From Heliocidaris erythrogramma (taxonomy: Eukaryota > Echinodermata > Echinoidea > Camarodonta > Echinometridae), in NCBI GenBank assembly GCA_025617745.1, contig CM046855.1, positions 47,719,813-47,783,812 of the forward strand: a stretch of 64,000 nt of DNA, given 5' to 3'. Of this stretch, positions 45,501 through 64,000 are shown in pieces. Each line of letters begins with the position of its first letter. The stretch's first letter is position 1. The position numbers were made by a program, and so were the translations under genes. The notes below the pieces were generated by a model that worked only from the letters and a program-made list of their open reading frames with translations, ran no database searches and was not told the origin of the DNA.

Positions 45501-45594
45501 TAGGCAGCTCCCAAGAAACCTATCTCAGCATAGATGACCCATTTCATTCCTGTCCATATCCGCCGACCCCTATTTCCACTGAAGTTAAACATGA
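42584..45594 (-). CDS. CEBPZOS: CEBPZOS-like small mitochondrial membrane protein (3 coding exons)
   Basis: Minus-strand exons 45594-45469 (start codon 45592-45590), 44930-44886 and 42684-42584 join in frame to 89 residues. After a basic N-terminus (NRGRRIWTGMKW) comes one transmembrane segment (VIYAEIGFLGAAYYVW), then HRMNTQQDFRKYM, HPKVLELFYKG and an acidic/polar tail with DYATWGINKS. The layout AE-x-G-x-x-GAY, M-N/H-T-x-Q-DFR, LE-x-x-YK and a final TW matches vertebrate CEBPZOS (about 80 residues, a single-pass mitochondrial membrane protein of poorly known role). Donors are AAG|GTGAGT and AAT|GTAAGT; acceptors TTCTTCAG, TTTTACAG and CTTTACAG. It is divergent from XPD. Any 5' non-coding exon is unassigned. 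The identification is by remembered family resemblance. Confidence 0.8.
43220..44871. mobile_element. TIR element in the CEBPZOS-like intron, with a nested repeat
   Basis: The left end (AACACAACAATAAAAGTAAG, GCAAAATGGCATAACTTTTT) is inverted at 44690-44871 (AAAAAGTTAGGCCATTTTGC, ACTTACATTTTTTGTTGTGT). TIRs are about 175 bp and include GCAGGAGTGTTCCTGCACTT and its complement. A copy of the 0.9-kb repeat (43395-44315) sits between the arms. Confidence 0.7.
43395..44315 (-). mobile_element. 0.9-kb dispersed element, copy 1 (inverted)
   Basis: Inverted relative to the copies at 48866-49805 and 61265-62170. Ends include a CTTTAAAGTAGA-like inverted repeat. Internally, TCTGCTTAAGCAGGA and TCTGCTTAGACAGGAC blocks face each other about 500 bp apart. 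A short reading frame around AAISGAVFYRF is similar in all copies but interrupted by stops here. Confidence 0.7.
45226..45332. repeat. Truncated GTTTCATCAAG-type MITE
   Basis: Contains TTTTTACCGACAACTGATA, GCATCTAATTGGCTGAGAGC and ACTTGATGAAACACCCCC, matching the reverse complement of the complete element at 52451-52591. Confidence 0.65.
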
Positions 45595-46002
45595 CTGAAG
45601 AAATGAGATGATATACATGAAATGGTAGGTACAGTATAATAAAGAAGATCATGACATACTATATAGTCTGAGAGATATTTAACACTGCAGTAAAATGCTG
45701 ATTTGTAAGAACACAGGCAAATTAAATAAATAACCAAATTACTGTATAATTTCTATATCAATTTCAAACTTGAGTCATTAAACTAGATGATATAGATAGG
45801 TTGTTTGCTCCTTTCTTAACATTTATTTGTAAAAATTGAGATCTAAAGGTATGTCACTGTAAATTGAGTGTAATTAAGTTTAACTAAATGCATTTTAAAA
45901 TGAATAAGTGGAATCTTTCTTTAATTTTTTTCTTTCTTAGTTTTACTTAGCTTTTCCATAGTCATGAATAATGAGCATGCATTCTATACATACATGTATG
46001 AT

Positions 46003-46352
46003 GGGGGGACCTAAAGCTACGCACTTTGTTTTCAGCAGCTAAAAGGTCACAGAAATCACTGGCTTGTCACCAATTTCATTCCATATCCTGATTCTGGATA
46101 TTCTAAAGTTCATTTGTGGAGAAAATTACGATGGGTGAATGTCAATAATGCACGTTTTCAGGTCGATATCAATGCCGATGTCAAAGTTTGTTCTTAAAAA
46201 TGAAGGGGTCCTAAAGCTACGCACATGCAATAAATGAATGCAAATTGATATTGAAATTGACTGTGTGTATCGCGTGTGTGTTTTAGCCTGATTTGAAGGC
46301 GTTGCATTGCGCGTGTATGTGATTTGTATGGTGCGTAGCTTTAGGACCCCCG
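46003..46352. mobile_element. MITE with CCTAAAGCTACGCAC ends
   Basis: GGACCTAAAGCTACGCAC at 46006 and GGGTCCTAAAGCTACGCAC at 46206 face the inverted GTGCGTAGCTTTAGGACCCC at 46331-46350. Either a 148-bp element (46205-46352) with an additional solo end, or one 350-bp element with an internal repeat of its end. Confidence 0.6.
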
Positions 46353-47534
46353 ACCATACTTTACCTAATCTGAAGTATATTTCTTATCAATAATAATAAG
46401 TGCACAATCATTTCAAAATCTTCACTCCTACTGTACTCACACTTCTGCCAGGTTATTGTAGACTCTAGATAACCTTGCACTCTGTACCTTCATACCGTGA
46501 GCAATTGCTTCCCAGGCCATAGGCATAGCCATAGCAAGTGTGTGATATGTAGCACATATGTGTCCTGGAGAGGAGCAAGATCGCTGGCCAAAAAACAGCC
46601 TGAAAATTTCACTTCTTCTTCTTCTTCTTCTTCTTCCAGGTAGAGTGCTGCTTCAAGATGATGAAGATAATCGCACTGTGGATTGTGTGTGCATGTGGAG
46701 CCTCACACACATTATCCTAGACATTTTTTTTTTTTCAATTTCATTCCTTTTGTGCAGATCAAGTCAGATGATAAAGATCCTATCGAAGAACGGCAATGGG
46801 GAAGGTTGACAAATTACAATACCTGTACTATCTACAGATTTTTAATGTAATTTTTTTCTGTTAAGACTAAGTAAGAGTGAAGATTTTCAAATGACTGCTC
46901 TGCTAACTTAAGCCAGTTCTACTACCTGTAGTGTAGTCTGTACCGGTACACGTACATTCACACAGACTCACAATCACACTCACCATGCTCACAGTCACTG
47001 ACGTGATGATGTAAAATTGTGAATTCAATATATTTACCTGTGATGTGATTTACGTTCCGATCTATACAATAAAAGAGGCGATTATTCTCCTTTGTGAGAC
47101 TGTCCAAATTGTGATGAAACATCAGATCAAGCTACATTATGTACCAAAATATTTCGTTGATATTTAACCCCAGTTCGTGTGTTCTGTTGCAATCCACTAC
47201 CAATATTGCATTTATATGGAATGCTTCTCGTACAATTAGTTTCCGTCAATTTTTATTACATCATCTCATCAAATATTTCAAACGATGTCTCATTTATTAC
47301 ATTTTTACATTGAAATCTTATTTAATTGTCTAAATGTGGTACGTCTTCTTCATAAAATCATGAAAATATCACATTAGCTGTATTTTCTCGAACAAAAAAT
47401 GCACACTGTATTGTTCCTCTTGTGGCTCTCCACAGCTTTGGGGATGCTGAGTTAGATCGGATCACCGACACCAGTCACCATTTTTTTTCTGGAATTTTCA
47501 ACTGGATGGTGATAAATAGGAGCCAGAAATAAAA
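46353..47534. other. Region upstream of XPD, possible promoter
   Basis: No coding exon seen. It contains a (TTC)n microsatellite at 46615-46639 and a CRE-like TGACGTGATGATGTAA at 47009. It presumably includes the XPD 5' UTR and promoter, and perhaps 5' sequence of the divergent CEBPZOS-like gene. Confidence 0.4.
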
Positions 47535-63817
<16,283 letters not shown>

Positions 63818-64000
63818 GTGAGCATTACAACCAGCTTTCAAAGCTCCACTATTTTGTCTTGGCCCATCAGAATGTGAACCAAGCCATTATAATTTGAGGT
63901 GTGAGGTCTTGGGAGACAGAGCTGTTGTGTTGGATACATGTACAAGTATACGTTAGTCATGTGTTAGTGCCATGTGGTAAGGCATTAGTCTTAATAACCA

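Overview
The window is animal nuclear DNA: intron-rich split genes with GT-AG splicing, AT-rich introns, GA and poly-G microsatellites, and dense short DNA transposons and SINE-like repeats. The gene content and repeat style suggest an echinoderm such as a sea urchin; the species is inference. There is no prokaryotic or viral replicon.

Three gene loci can be supported. (1) Two tandem, same-strand, four-exon paralogues of a secreted, probably GPI-anchored family 1 beta-glycosidase (lactase/beta-glucosidase-like): copy A has exons between 4214 and 24288 (548 codons), copy B between 28056 and 34454 (557 codons). Both keep the two catalytic glutamates and identical intron phases. The duplicated unit includes about 1 kb of 5' flank and about 1.7 kb of 3' flank. 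(2) A small minus-strand gene at 45594-42584 (89 codons) resembling the mitochondrial membrane protein CEBPZOS. (3) A plus-strand XPD/ERCC2 gene (TFIIH 5'-3' DNA helicase). Its 17 coding exons from 47535 to 63817 encode the first 587 residues; the 3' end lies beyond the window. (2) and (3) are divergent neighbours.

Most of the rest is mobile or repeated DNA. 1-4.2 kb: foldback elements built from minisatellites. 4.5-10.9 kb (copy A intron 1): hairpin elements, a broken THAP-domain ORF and several MITEs. 12.5-24.0 kb (copy A intron 3): a 9.3-kb palindrome whose arms are tandem arrays of a 354-bp unit carrying two perfect matches to the RFX/DAF-19 X-box, with a second TIR element nested in the right arm. 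24.3-28.0 kb: 3' flank and TE debris. 28.4-30.9 kb (copy B intron 1): an element with about 240-bp terminal inverted repeats carrying the 5' part of a RecQ-type helicase ORF. 36.4-42.2 kb: a recent 2.9-kb tandem duplication that includes a hAT-like element with an 8-bp target duplication. 42.5-64 kb: the CEBPZOS-like and XPD genes, with three copies of a 0.9-kb element and assorted MITEs/SINEs in their introns.

The strongest candidate for something undescribed is the X-box palindrome at 13.68-23.0 kb. It is an intronic foldback element that displays about 20 RFX-type sites at alternating 170/184-bp spacing, and it is absent from the paralogous gene.
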